DNA of 28,999 bases from Pseudomonadota bacterium (GCA_021808985.1 JAKBAQ010000005.1:1-28999), one strand, 5' to 3'. Positions 1 to 8,503 are shown, counted from the stretch's first letter. Translations and numbers: made by a program. Notes: generated by a model not told the origin, from the sequence alone.

Positions 1-1
1 T

Positions 2-2038
2 CTGCATTCTTTTGTTGATGTGCCACACGCATTTCAAAATTTGGGCGATGGCACATATTTCCATTCCGGTATTCTCGCCATCCGTGCGGCGGTCGCATCC
101 GGTGCTAATATGACCTACAAGCTGCTGTATAATGATGCGGTGGCGATGACGGGTGGTCAGCCTGTCGACGGTAAATTAAGCGTCGAGGCGCTGGCTAACC
201 AAGTGTACTGGGAAGGTGTGAAGCCGATAGTCATCGTCACCGACGAGCCGGATAAATATCCTGCCGGCATCACCTGGCCGCCAGGCACAACCATCCGCCA
301 CCGGCGTGATCTGGAAGACGTGCAGCGGGAGATGCAAAAGCTTCCTGGCGTTTCCGGCCTGATTTACGATCAAACATGCGCCGCGGAGAAGCGCCGCCGC
401 CGCAAACGCAAGACGTTCCCAGACCCCGCAAAGCGTCTGTTCATAAACCAGGATGTCTGTGAAGGCTGTGGTGATTGCAGCAAAAAATCTAATTGCGTAA
501 GCGTTCAGCCGGTTGATACCGAGTTTGGCCGCAAGCGGAAGATTGACCAATCAAGCTGCAACAAGGATTTTTCATGTCAGGAGGGCTTCTGCCCCTCCTT
601 CGTCAGTGTACTGGGGGGGGCGGTACGTAAATTTGGCGCGGTGTTCAATGACTCGGAATTGGCCGATTTGTTCAAAACGCTGCCAGTTCCTGGAGCCCCT
701 GCGGAGAAGCCGGTTTATAATATCGTGCTCACCGGCATTGGCGGAACCGGCGTTCTGACCGTGGCGGCAATTGCCGGCATGGCCGCGCATCTCGACAATA
801 AAGGTTCCAGCGTGATGGATATGACAGGGATGGCCCAGAAAGGCGGTTCCGTGCTCAGCCATATCCGTATCGCCAACTCGCCGGATGCGCTTCACGCACC
901 GCGGCTGTGGAGTGGCTCGGCTGATCTCGTTCTCGGATGTGATCTGGTGGTAACCGCGAGCGCGCAAACGCTTGATATGGTGTCACCGGATACCAAGATA
1001 GTGGTGAACAGCGATATCGTGCCGACAGCACAGTTCCAGTCCAACAATGCAATTCAATTGAATCCGCAAATGCAGCTTGAGGTTCTGCGTGGAATTGTCG
1101 GGGCGGAGAATCTGGCGGAAAGGCCAGCGACATCGATCGCGACACGCTTGATGGGTGACAGCATCACCACGAATATGTTCATGTTTGGCTTCGCCGTGCA
1201 GAAAGGACTGGTGCCGCTTTCAATCCCGGCAATTGAAGAGGCGATCAAGCTCAATGGTTCGCAGGTGAAGGCGACCCTCCAGGTATTCAATTGGGGCCGC
1301 TTGGCCGCGCATGATGAGCCTAAGCTGGAAGCATATCTGGAAAAATGTGGCGTCGAAAATACGGCGGAGCCGATTTCATTGACTTTGGACGCGCTGATTG
1401 AACGGCGCGTGAAGCATCTGACCGATTACCAAAACCCCGCTTGGGCAAAGCAGTATCTTGATTTTGTCAACCAAGTGCGTGATGCAGAAGCCAAAGCGGT
1501 GCCGGGCGGCGAATTGCGAGTAACGGCTTCAGTCGCTCGTTATTTGAGCAAGTTGATGTCCTACAAGGATGAATATGAAGTCGCGCGACTGTATACGAAT
1601 GGCGATTTCATAAAAAATCTCAAGCAACAATTTGAAGGTGACTTCAAGCTTGAATTCAACATGGCGCCGCCGATCCTGGCCAAGCCGCGCAAGAGCGGCG
1701 GTGAGCCGCAGAAGATCGCGATCGGCGGCTGGATGTTTAATGTGTTGAAGATACTGGCGAAACTGAAAGGCTTGCGTGGCGGCGTACTGGATGTCTTCGG
1801 GCGGACGGCGGAGCGCCGGATGGAGCGCCGGCTAATTGGCGAATACCGTGAACTTATCACCAGCGTACTGGGGCAGTTGACCCCGGCGACACAGAACTTG
1901 GTGACACGGATTGCCGAATTGCCTGAGATGATCCGTGGTTATGGCGTGGTCAAAGACGGCAATGTTAAGCAGTTTGAGCAAGAGAAGCAGAAACTGTTGG
2001 CGGAGCTGCAAAAGAGTTCGGCGGCATTGGCGGCTTAA
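2..2038 (+). CDS. Indolepyruvate ferredoxin oxidoreductase, C-terminal part (5' end outside window)
   Basis: The reading frame is open from base 2, so the gene begins upstream; the GTG at 20 is internal. About 678 residues are present, against roughly 1,150 for the fused alpha/gamma enzyme. The family oxidatively decarboxylates aryl-pyruvates from amino-acid transamination to aryl-acetyl-CoA, reducing ferredoxin, in the cytoplasm. In order one sees the end of the TPP-binding region, a cysteine-rich ferredoxin-like segment (CEGCGDCSKKSNC, about 463-501, with further cysteines to about 590), a gamma-type domain beginning at a glycine-rich GIGGTGVL motif (about 733-756), and a long C-terminal region typical of the fused proteobacterial form. 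It ends just before a perfect hairpin and converges on the acyl-CoA dehydrogenase. The link to the rest of the cluster is not evident; it may be a neighbour only. Confidence 0.93.
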   Translation: MHSFVDVPHAFQNLGDGTYFHSGILAIRAAVASGANMTYKLLYNDAVAMTGGQPVDGKLSVEALANQVYWEGVKPIVIVTDEPDKYPAGITWPPGTTIRHRRDLEDVQREMQKLPGVSGLIYDQTCAAEKRRRRKRKTFPDPAKRLFINQDVCEGCGDCSKKSNCVSVQPVDTEFGRKRKIDQSSCNKDFSCQEGFCPSFVSVLGGAVRKFGAVFNDSELADLFKTLPVPGAPAEKPVYNIVLTGIGGTGVLTVAAIAGMAAHLDNKGSSVMDMTGMAQKGGSVLSHIRIANSPDALHAPRLWSGSADLVLGCDLVVTASAQTLDMVSPDTKIVVNSDIVPTAQFQSNNAIQLNPQMQLEVLRGIVGAENLAERPATSIATRLMGDSITTNMFMFGFAVQKGLVPLSIPAIEEAIKLNGSQVKATLQVFNWGRLAAHDEPKLEAYLEKCGVENTAEPISLTLDALIERRVKHLTDYQNPAWAKQYLDFVNQVRDAEAKAVPGGELRVTASVARYLSKLMSYKDEYEVARLYTNGDFIKNLKQQFEGDFKLEFNMAPPILAKPRKSGGEPQKIAIGGWMFNVLKILAKLKGLRGGVLDVFGRTAERRMERRLIGEYRELITSVLGQLTPATQNLVTRIAELPEMIRGYGVVKDGNVKQFEQEKQKLLAELQKSSAALAA

Positions 2039-2065
2039 CGCCACCCTGTAAGGCGAATACCAAAC

Positions 2066-2097
2066 GGCCAGCCTGAGCTGCAAAGCTCAGGCTGGCC
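2066..2097. terminator. Perfect hairpin between convergent genes
   Basis: A 14-bp perfect inverted repeat (GGCCAGCCTGAGCT and its complement) encloses a GCAA tetraloop. It lies between the stop codons of the converging oxidoreductase and acyl-CoA dehydrogenase genes, so it can serve both strands. The downstream tracts are only moderately T-rich (ATTGAATTTT on plus), so termination is likely but not certain to be intrinsic. Confidence 0.8.
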
Positions 2098-2120
2098 ATT
2101 GAATTTTAGCACTTGCTGGC

Positions 2121-3293
2121 TTAGCAGTAGCCGAGTTGGCGGCCTGCGAGGTCAAGAAGAATTTCTTCCGATCCTCCACCAATGGCGTAGACGCGAACTT
2201 CACGGTAGAGGCGTTCGGTTTTTGTGCCCCGGATGTAAGAGGCGCCACCAAGCACTTGCGCGGCCTCGCGGGCGACGAGTTCGAAAGTGCGTGTGGCCTG
2301 CACCTTTAAGAGGGCGAAATCAGCGGCGTCGATTTTGCCTTGCTGAAAACGCCATGCGCAAAGATCAACAAAAGCCTGTGTTGTGTCGATATGCCGCTGC
2401 ATGTCAGCCAGTTTAACTCGTATAACCTGATGCTCACTCAGCCTCTTGCCGAAAGTATAGCGTTGCCTTGCCCACTCAGCGGCTTCGGCGAGGCATACCC
2501 TGGCCTGCCCGCAACAGCTTTGCGCGGCGACAAGCCGTTCAGCGTTGAAATTTTCGAGAATGCGGATAAAGCCGCCATTTTCAGGGCCGATCAGGTTTTC
2601 AACAGGCACCTCGACATCATCAAAATAAAGTGCCGCAGTGTCCGAGCAATGCCACCCCATTTTGTCGAGCCTGGTTTGGGTAAAGCCTGGCGAACCTTTT
2701 TCGATTAGAAGCAGGGAAATACCCTTCATTCCCTCCCCGCCGGTGCGCACGGCGGTGACATAATAGTCAGCCCGCATGCCGTTGCTGATGAACATCTTGG
2801 AGCCGTTGACAATATATTTCTCGCCGCGCCGGACAGCCGTTGTTTTTATGCGGGCAACGTCCGATCCCCCTGAGGGTTCAGTAACGCCAAGGGCCATAAT
2901 TTTCTCGCCGCGCAACACAGCCGGTGCAATGCGCTGCTTCATTTCATCAGATCCCATGGCAAGCACCGGTGGCAATGCGACGAAATGGGTCATCAAAACT
3001 GAATGTATGCCGCCTGCGCCAGCAAGGGCGAGTTCCTCTGCGCAGACAAGATTGTGGAAGACGTCTATTCCTTCCGATGTTCCGCCATATTGTTCAGGAA
3101 ATCCAAGCCCCGTAATGCCGGCTTCTCCGGCCTTGCGGTTCAGTTCGCGCGGCGTGTCGCAGGTTGCCTCCCAATGGTCGAGATCCGGCAATACCTCCTT
3201 TTGGACGAATCGGCGCACGAGCCGGGAAATTTCCTCATGGGTCTCATTGTAAAAGGGTGAGCGTGCACGCCACGCGTCGAACATTACATCCAT
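2121..3293 (-). CDS. Acyl-CoA dehydrogenase
   Basis: A 390-residue flavoprotein of normal family length that should introduce a 2,3 double bond into an acyl-CoA, passing electrons to ETF. Family signatures include the FAD/substrate segment ALGVTEPSGGSD (134-145), NGSKMFISNG (163-172), and RQRYTFGKRLSEHQ (276-289). The usual MCAD-type catalytic Glu near the C-terminus is a Gly here (YAIGGGSEE, 369-377). A Glu is present at residue 252 in NAERLVAAQ, the position used by isovaleryl-CoA and long-chain dehydrogenases, so the enzyme looks active and of that subtype. The start is supported by AAGAAGGA about 9 nt upstream. It follows the marR gene on the same strand but a hairpin separates them. Substrate cannot be told from sequence; branched or bulky acyl-CoA is an inference from the Glu position. 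Confidence 0.93.
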   Translation of the reverse strand: MDVMFDAWRARSPFYNETHEEISRLVRRFVQKEVLPDLDHWEATCDTPRELNRKAGEAGITGLGFPEQYGGTSEGIDVFHNLVCAEELALAGAGGIHSVLMTHFVALPPVLAMGSDEMKQRIAPAVLRGEKIMALGVTEPSGGSDVARIKTTAVRRGEKYIVNGSKMFISNGMRADYYVTAVRTGGEGMKGISLLLIEKGSPGFTQTRLDKMGWHCSDTAALYFDDVEVPVENLIGPENGGFIRILENFNAERLVAAQSCCGQARVCLAEAAEWARQRYTFGKRLSEHQVIRVKLADMQRHIDTTQAFVDLCAWRFQQGKIDAADFALLKVQATRTFELVAREAAQVLGGASYIRGTKTERLYREVRVYAIGGGSEEILLDLAGRQLGYC

Positions 3294-3470
3294 TTTCTCG
3301 GATCCTTCTTATTGGAATTTCCCCCGGCCATATTGGCCTGGTTATTTTTATAGAGCGCGCATTATCCGGGCAGAGGCGCGGCTGCTCAAGAACTGGCCGT
3401 GGCAAGCGCGCCGGCCGCATCGGGGCGGCGGTCTTTGGCGTATCCCATGCCCCGGCCAATCCGGTCAGAT

Positions 3471-3504
3471 CACGGCGGAGACATCTTCACGAGTCTCCGC
3501 CGTG
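3471..3504 (-). terminator. Hairpin downstream of marR
   Basis: A perfect 12-bp inverted repeat (CACGGCGGAGAC / GTCTCCGCCGTG) with a 10-nt loop starts 12 nt past the marR stop codon on the minus strand. There is no strong T-tract, so it may be a weak or Rho-assisted terminator. It implies marR and the acyl-CoA dehydrogenase gene are at least partly separate transcription units. Confidence 0.6.
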
Positions 3505-3515
3505 CAAAGCGCTGC

Positions 3516-4043
3516 TCAGGGCTCGTCGGTTAAAAGCAGCGCTTCCGGGGCGTCATTTTTGTCGTCGGTGGTTTGCTTCGTCTGGTTGTTCATTTCTATG
3601 AGGCGCAGCTTCATCCGGTGCAGGATATCCTCTGCCAGCAGGATTTCATCATTCGTCATGCCGCGCATGGTCTCCTGGTTCAGGGAGGTAGCCCGTTCCT
3701 GCATCAGGCTCAGCAGCGAGCGGCCAGCGGGTGTCATTTCAATCCGTTTGGCGCGCCGGTCAGTAGGGTCGGCTTTGCGGGCAACGTAGCCATTGGCTTC
3801 CAACCGGTCGAGCAAGCCCCCCAGGGCGACCTTGCCGATATCCAGCACCTTCGCCAGTTCAGTCTGCATGGTCGGCTCGCCGTCATGGCGGGAAAGGTTG
3901 GCCAAAACCCACCACTGTGAACGCGTGATGCCCAATGGCTTGAGCGCATTGTCAATGACGGTACGCCGCAGGCGCGAGACGTCATGCACAAGAAAACCCA
4001 AACGGAATTGTCCAGGCTTGAGAGTTATTTTTTTACCTGACAT
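3516..4043 (-). CDS. MarR-family transcriptional regulator
   Basis: A 175-residue DNA-binding protein with the MarR layout: N-terminal dimer helices, a helix-turn-helix about residues 58-86 (MQTELAKVLDIGKVALGGLL) and a charged wing at 92-103 (DPTDRRAKRIEM), then C-terminal dimer helices. The final 25 residues form a polar tail beyond the usual fold. MarR proteins generally repress divergent or nearby catabolic or efflux genes and release DNA on binding an aromatic or acyl-CoA ligand. Its gene diverges from the operon at 4421, and the 377-bp gap contains several inverted repeats, so that operon is the likeliest target (inference). Start supported by AGAGG about 9 nt upstream. Confidence 0.92.
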   Translation of the reverse strand: MSGKKITLKPGQFRLGFLVHDVSRLRRTVIDNALKPLGITRSQWWVLANLSRHDGEPTMQTELAKVLDIGKVALGGLLDRLEANGYVARKADPTDRRAKRIEMTPAGRSLLSLMQERATSLNQETMRGMTNDEILLAEDILHRMKLRLIEMNNQTKQTTDDKNDAPEALLLTDEP

Positions 4044-4067
4044 TTCGCGAAGCCTCTAAAGTAAGTC

Positions 4068-4087
4068 TAATCCTGAAACCTGGATTA
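4068..4087. promoter_or_regulatory. Inverted repeat near the marR start, candidate operator
   Basis: TAATCC and GGATTA flank an 8-nt spacer, 25 to 44 nt upstream of the marR start codon. A 20-bp imperfect dyad here is the usual size of a MarR site and could mediate autoregulation. The arms are short, so chance is possible. Confidence 0.35.
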
Positions 4088-4232
4088 AAGTTGGTTATGG
4101 TACTGTTGTGTGACAGCGATACATAAGTATAGTCGGGATTGCTGTCGAATGTAAGTAGTGTGCTTGCACATAATTTCAGGTTCACGGCAGGAGCGGGCGG
4201 GCTCAATTTTAGGTCTGGGAGCGGCATCCCGA

Positions 4233-4257
4233 GCCATTGTACAATTCCGCACAAGGC
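4233..4257. promoter_or_regulatory. Inverted repeat GCC(A)TTGT...ACAAGGC in the divergent region
   Basis: GCCATTGT and ACAAGGC flank 10 nt, matching except for one extra A in the left arm; the left arm also forms the 8-bp palindrome TTGTACAA. It lies mid-way in the 377-bp marR/operon gap (4044-4420), which otherwise holds no gene. Function unproven. Confidence 0.3.
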
Positions 4258-4302
4258 TGGTCGTGCCGAATCAAGCTCGGATAAAATAAGAACGCTAGTG
4301 CA

Positions 4303-4353
4303 TTATATGGAGGTATATCAGATATTGACCCTCCCGGCAAGACTCCATATAAA
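4303..4353 (+). promoter_or_regulatory. Sigma70-type promoter inside a paired operator-like repeat
   Basis: TTGACC (4325-4330) and TATAAA (4348-4353) are separated by exactly 17 nt, a good housekeeping promoter about 68 nt upstream of the 4421 start codon. A perfect 10-bp inverted repeat brackets it: TTATATGGAG at 4303-4312 and CTCCATATAA at 4343-4352, centres 40 bp apart, with the right arm covering the -10 box. A further 11-bp palindrome ATATCAGATAT (4315-4325) touches the -35. The layout suggests repression of the operon, plausibly by the divergent MarR protein. Confidence 0.65.
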
Positions 4354-4420
4354 AATTGCGCGAAGGTAGAGACTGGCGCCCGGCTCGCTTCACCGCGCCG
4401 CAAACCAACGGGAGAAAGCG

Positions 4421-5563
4421 ATGCTCACGGATCTGGATGAAAGCCTGCATCATCAGGCGCCTTTAACATTTGATCATGTCAATACCACGGATCACCGCTT
4501 CTATGACCGTCAGCTGATGGGCGGCTTCCGCCCCGATGGCGAAGCGGCGTTTCTCGCCGGGATCACATATTTCAAGAATATGAACGTGGCCGAAGGCTTC
4601 TTCATGGTCCAGGCGCGGTCGAGTAAACAATATAATGTGCGCTTCACGAAGCAGCTGCGGCCCTTGCCGGCAAGCGACGCGCGGATCGGCCCGCTCTCCC
4701 TCACCGTGGTGGAGCCATTCAAGGAGTTGCGGTTCGTGCTCGAGCCAGGCGCGGGCTACCCGCTGGCGATGGATATCACCTATCGCGCATCCTTGCCGGC
4801 GCGGCTGGAGCACCCGCATAACGACCGTATGGATGGCCGGCTGCACACCGACTACCTGCGCTATAACCAGCTCGCGAAAATCAGCGGCTGGATCGAAGTC
4901 GAAGGCGAGCGCTTTGACGCGGCCGATTGGTTCGGCTGGCGCGACCATAGCTGGGGCGTGCGCCCTGGTGTTGGCGGGTTTGAGCCGCAGACAGGCACCG
5001 CCGTCGGCGGCGGCGTGGCCTCGGCGTCGCGCACCGGGGGCAAGGGGCTGTTTCTGGTGCATGCGGGGTTCTCCAACGGCACCCAGGGCGGCAGCATTCA
5101 GCTTATCGAGTCAGGCGACGGCAAGCGTATTTATACCGAGGGCGAGGTGCGTGCAGCGGGCGGTGAGGAAATCGCCGTAACCAGCATTACGCATGATGTG
5201 GTGTTCAAACCTGGGACCCGGGTGTTCGATACCATGGGGTTGGATTTGGGCTTGGCCAACGGCGAGACATGGCAACTGCGGGCAAAATCCGTCGGCCGGC
5301 CATGGGTCTATCGCGGCGGCGGATTTGATGGCGGGTTTAACGATGGCAAGGGCCAGGGCGTGTATCGCAGCAAGGAATTGCTGATCGAGACGGATGTCTA
5401 CGACATCTCCGACCCCGAGCTCATCGGCTTCCCCGACGGCACGCGCGGCAAGACCAAGCATCGCGAGCAACTGGCGGTTTGTGAAATTAATGGCGTGACC
5501 GGGTCCGCCTACATGCCGATGTTTGCCATCGGCGATTTAGTTCAGCTTAAGGGCCAAAAATGA
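4421..5563 (+). CDS. Lipocalin-like RDHS-motif protein (DUF7064/DUF7065-like; AttH/CrtC-type fold suspected)
   Basis: A 380-residue protein without signal peptide or membrane segment. The most recognisable feature is WFGWRDHSWGVR around residues 170-181, a motif found in the lipocalin-like superfamily that includes carotenoid hydratase CrtC, AttH and uncharacterised proteins of hydrophobic-compound degradation clusters. The N-terminal half (about 20-170) and C-terminal half (about 185-375) would be the two barrels. A role in binding or hydrating a hydrophobic substrate is inference. It is the first gene of the operon, 68 nt downstream of a good promoter, with GGAG 6 nt before the ATG, and overlaps the next gene by ATGA. 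A second protein with the same motif starts at 28387. Confidence 0.7.
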   Translation: MLTDLDESLHHQAPLTFDHVNTTDHRFYDRQLMGGFRPDGEAAFLAGITYFKNMNVAEGFFMVQARSSKQYNVRFTKQLRPLPASDARIGPLSLTVVEPFKELRFVLEPGAGYPLAMDITYRASLPARLEHPHNDRMDGRLHTDYLRYNQLAKISGWIEVEGERFDAADWFGWRDHSWGVRPGVGGFEPQTGTAVGGGVASASRTGGKGLFLVHAGFSNGTQGGSIQLIESGDGKRIYTEGEVRAAGGEEIAVTSITHDVVFKPGTRVFDTMGLDLGLANGETWQLRAKSVGRPWVYRGGGFDGGFNDGKGQGVYRSKELLIETDVYDISDPELIGFPDGTRGKTKHREQLAVCEINGVTGSAYMPMFAIGDLVQLKGQK

Positions 5564-6612
5564 TCAACGAAGCATCGCTGCAAGGCTATTTCCAGAAACA
5601 TCTGGGGGCGGATACGCAGGTCGTTAAGGTAAAACAGACATTTCCGGGAATTTCCCGCCAGACATATCTGGTATGGACCAGGGAGGGAAATGCCGAGGGC
5701 GGCTATGTTTTTCGTACTGACTCCAAAGGCGGGCCGATCTGCCCGGTGCCCTTGGAGTATGAGTGGAAGATCATGTCCCATCTCTTCAAAACCGTGGTGC
5801 CCGTGGCCGAGCCGCTCTGGTTTGAACAGGCGCCAGAGGTAACCGGAGGCCGACCGGTGATGGTGCGCCGGATGGTCGAGGGCTCCAACGAAATTCCCGG
5901 CCTGTATGACGAGGGGGCGGCAGCGGCGGCGCGGCGGCAGAGAATCGCCTTTGAGCATGCCGAAAAACTGGCGGCGCTGCACACATTGGATCTGGCGGCC
6001 AACGGATTCACTGAATTTGTCGAACTGCCGGCCTCACCCTCGCTGGCCTCCCGGCATGACTTTGAGCGTTGGACCGGACTATGGCGCGGCTTACGCACAG
6101 ACCCCATGCCCCTGGTGACTGAGGCGGCCTATTGGCTGGAAGAAAATCTGCCCAAAAATGCGGCCCGCATCTCGCTCTGCAAGGGCAATAACGGCATGGG
6201 CGAGGAAATTTGGAAAGACGACAAAATCGCCGCGCTCAGCGACTGGGAGTTGGCCTTCGCGGGTGACCCGGCGCAGGATTGGGCGCTCTCGCAAGGGATG
6301 CTGACATTGGGCGACGCGAAAGCGACAATCGCGCATTACGAGGCGGCGGCCGGATTCTCCATTGATCAGTCGAGTCTGGATTTTTACCGCGTGTGGGAAG
6401 TTTGGAAAGCGGTGCCGACATTGAACAATGGCCTGCGCAGCTTTCTGGATGGCTCCGACAAGAGCGTGGCCCGGCTGAATCTGGGCTATGGGCGGGTGAA
6501 ATTATTCGAGCAGTTGCTGGGCATGATGATCGGCAAGCCGATTGACGAGGCCGCAGCCATTGTCGAACGCTGGCGCAAGAGCCCGTACCGTCCCGAAAAT
6601 GCCGCCGCTTAA
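5560..6612 (+). CDS. APH/ChoK-family phosphotransferase-like protein with altered catalytic loop
   Basis: A 350-residue protein of the aminoglycoside-phosphotransferase-like kinase fold: N-lobe strands with VFRTDSKGG (50-58), helix Glu in LEYEWKIMSHL (65-75), a hinge PVMVRRMVEG (99-108), and the metal-binding SDWELAFAGDP (227-237). The expected HGDxxxxN catalytic loop reads KGNNGMGE (208-215): His to Lys, catalytic Asp to Asn, and Asn to Glu. The DFG-like Asp (D228) is kept. The protein may thus be a pseudokinase, or use a different chemistry; clean reading frame and operon position argue against decay. Its ATG overlaps the previous stop by 4 nt. Relatives in this family (LvaA, ACAD10/11 N-domains) phosphorylate hydroxyacyl-CoAs; the substrate here is unknown. 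Confidence 0.85.
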   Translation: MINEASLQGYFQKHLGADTQVVKVKQTFPGISRQTYLVWTREGNAEGGYVFRTDSKGGPICPVPLEYEWKIMSHLFKTVVPVAEPLWFEQAPEVTGGRPVMVRRMVEGSNEIPGLYDEGAAAAARRQRIAFEHAEKLAALHTLDLAANGFTEFVELPASPSLASRHDFERWTGLWRGLRTDPMPLVTEAAYWLEENLPKNAARISLCKGNNGMGEEIWKDDKIAALSDWELAFAGDPAQDWALSQGMLTLGDAKATIAHYEAAAGFSIDQSSLDFYRVWEVWKAVPTLNNGLRSFLDGSDKSVARLNLGYGRVKLFEQLLGMMIGKPIDEAAAIVERWRKSPYRPENAAA

Positions 6613-6623
6613 GGAGAGAAACG

Positions 6624-7124
6624 ATGAAACCATCCGTTGAGCAGATGCTCGAGGCGATGCAGCTGGCGCTGCGGGAAAAAGTGTCGCCGGTGGTGAGCGA
6701 CCAGTGGGCGGCGAGCGCGTTGCGCAGTGTCGATGTCATATTGAGTCATCTGCAGGCGCGCACGCCCGTGGAAGGGCCGATGCTGTATGAAGATAATCAC
6801 GACCTGGCGGCGGTGCTGGCCGAGGCGGCGGATCTCAACTTGGCCGGCGAAATAACGAGTGAAAACGTGGCGCTCACCGCGGCGCTGGCGGGATTCGCCG
6901 CGGATGTGAAGGCGATGGCCCAAGGCTACCCGGCGGTATCCGCGCTTTCGGCGCTGAATGTGCGCGGACGGTTTTTGCTGGATGATCTGCTGCGGGTCTG
7001 CCACGCGCGCAAGGGCCAGCCAGGGGTGGAGCAGGTGCATGCGGCGCTGCGGCTGTATCTGGACCGGCATATTGACCGTGAGCGTCAGTTTTTCTTCCCA
7101 ACCTATGTGGGGCGGCCGGTATGA
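6624..7124 (+). CDS. Small helical protein, LvaB/DUF6285-like (tentative)
   Basis: A 166-residue, soluble, mostly helical protein with no signal peptide. A strong AAGGAG lies 7 nt before the ATG, and the stop overlaps the next kinase start (ATGA). Its N-terminal helix region (about residues 5-45, LREKVSPVVSDQ) resembles the start of the following kinase (FREEVRPELTSP, residues 19-30) in spacing of L, REx-V-x-P and the following helix. That pattern is also what I recall of the small DUF6285 proteins encoded beside APH-type kinases, such as LvaB, which forms a complex with the kinase LvaA. The family call is from memory of pattern and not certain. Position between two kinases supports a kinase-partner role. 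Confidence 0.5.
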   Translation: MKPSVEQMLEAMQLALREKVSPVVSDQWAASALRSVDVILSHLQARTPVEGPMLYEDNHDLAAVLAEAADLNLAGEITSENVALTAALAGFAADVKAMAQGYPAVSALSALNVRGRFLLDDLLRVCHARKGQPGVEQVHAALRLYLDRHIDRERQFFFPTYVGRPV

Positions 7125-8503
7125 GCGGGGCTGACAATCGCGTGGGGCCGCAGCTGCGGGCTGTGCTTTCGGCCTTCCGCGAAGAGGTGAGACCCGAGCT
7201 GACCTCTCCGCAAACCAAATTCCGCGCCGAACTGATGGACATGCTCTTAACCCGCCTCGCCGCCGAGGCCGATGGCGCAGACATGGGCGAGCTGTTCTGG
7301 GGCGATGTCGCGCGCCTGCTGGGGCAGGCACCCTCCGCCGATGAGCAGGCGCGGAATCAAGCGCTTTCCGTTTTGCTGGCGAATACACAGGATGATGACG
7401 GCAAGTTGCCGGCGTTGATCGCGACAATCGCCGCTGGCGAAGCCAGGCGCCGTGTCGCGCTGGAAGACAAAGTGGCTGAAAATCTCCGGGTTTTGAAGAC
7501 CGGTCCAAGCTCGGTCGGTGAGCTCGCGATTTCCCCTGATGATGTCACCACGTATCTGCGCGGCCGTTTCCCGGAAGATCCCACCATTACCGCGACGCGG
7601 GTAACCGTGGTCCCGGGTGGCCGCTCGAAGGCAACCATTTTGATTGACTTCACCACGGCCGATGGCCCGCGTGAGATTGTGGTGCGCAAGGATTTCGAGC
7701 TGGGTTCAGCGGGCATTTCGGTCGTTGAGGAATATCCCGTGATTCTCGCCGCCTGGCAGGCGGGCCTGCCGGTGCCCCAGCCGCTATGGCTGGAAGAGCA
7801 GAGAAGCGCGATCGGCGGAAAATTTATCGCCTTCAGCAAAGTCCGCGGAAAATCCATGGGAACATTGTTCACCAGCGATGCCTCGCCAGCCTTTTTGCGC
7901 GCGTTCGCCGCCACGCTGGCAAAGCTGCATGCGGTTGATATCGACACATCAGGCTTGAGCGAACGGCTGCGCTGGGCGCGTGAAGAGCATCCGGTGCGCG
8001 CGCTGATTGATCATTTTTATGGCCGTTACCGCCTCCTGCCGCCTGAGCCGCTGATGGATGCGGCATTCGCGCATTTGCGGCTGGCGATGAAGGACATCGG
8101 CAATGAACGCGCGCTCGTGCATGGCGATGCCGGCCTGCATAATCTGATGGGCGAGGGCGACCATCTCACAGCTTTGCTCGACTGGGAGTTTTCCCATACG
8201 GGTGACCCCGCCGAGGACTTAACCTATTGCAAATACTTGGTGCAGAAGCTGATCCCCTGGGATGAGTTCATGTCGGTATATATAGAGGCTGGCGGGCGGC
8301 CGGTTTCCGAAGCGCGGATGCGGTTTTTCACCCTATGGCGGACTCTGCATCTGGCCATTCACACCGGAACGGCGAAGCTGGCGTTTGACAGCGGCGAAGA
8401 CCAGGACCTTCGCAAAGCCGCAATCGGCTACAACACATTTCCCAAACAGCTGCGTGACCTTGCGTCCGATCTGGCCAACTATACTGGCGGAACCAAGCTG
8501 TGA
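7121..8503 (+). CDS. APH-family phosphotransferase with N-terminal helical extension
   Basis: A 460-residue protein in two parts. Residues 1 to about 125 are helical and resemble the small protein encoded just upstream. Residues about 135-455 are an APH-type kinase with VVPGGRSKAT (163-172), VVRK (187-190), helix Glu near 203-204, intact HGDAGLHN (334-341) and LLDWEFSHTGDP (352-363), so H334, D336, N341 and D354 are all present. It should transfer phosphate from ATP to a hydroxyl. Related enzymes act on 4-hydroxyacyl-CoAs, choline-like alcohols or drugs; in this setting an acyl-CoA hydroxyl is favoured (inference). It overlaps both neighbours by 4 nt, so translation is coupled. Confidence 0.88.
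   Translation: MSGADNRVGPQLRAVLSAFREEVRPELTSPQTKFRAELMDMLLTRLAAEADGADMGELFWGDVARLLGQAPSADEQARNQALSVLLANTQDDDGKLPALIATIAAGEARRRVALEDKVAENLRVLKTGPSSVGELAISPDDVTTYLRGRFPEDPTITATRVTVVPGGRSKATILIDFTTADGPREIVVRKDFELGSAGISVVEEYPVILAAWQAGLPVPQPLWLEEQRSAIGGKFIAFSKVRGKSMGTLFTSDASPAFLRAFAATLAKLHAVDIDTSGLSERLRWAREEHPVRALIDHFYGRYRLLPPEPLMDAAFAHLRLAMKDIGNERALVHGDAGLHNLMGEGDHLTALLDWEFSHTGDPAEDLTYCKYLVQKLIPWDEFMSVYIEAGGRPVSEARMRFFTLWRTLHLAIHTGTAKLAFDSGEDQDLRKAAIGYNTFPKQLRDLASDLANYTGGTKL

Noticed and set aside
4044..4420. Possible small gene in the marR/operon gap
   Set aside because: Short frames here lack ribosome sites and family features; the region is better explained as promoter and operators.
6609..7508. 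299-codon minus-strand open frame
   Set aside because: Opposite the small helical protein and kinase genes; low-complexity Arg/His-rich translation and no ribosome site.
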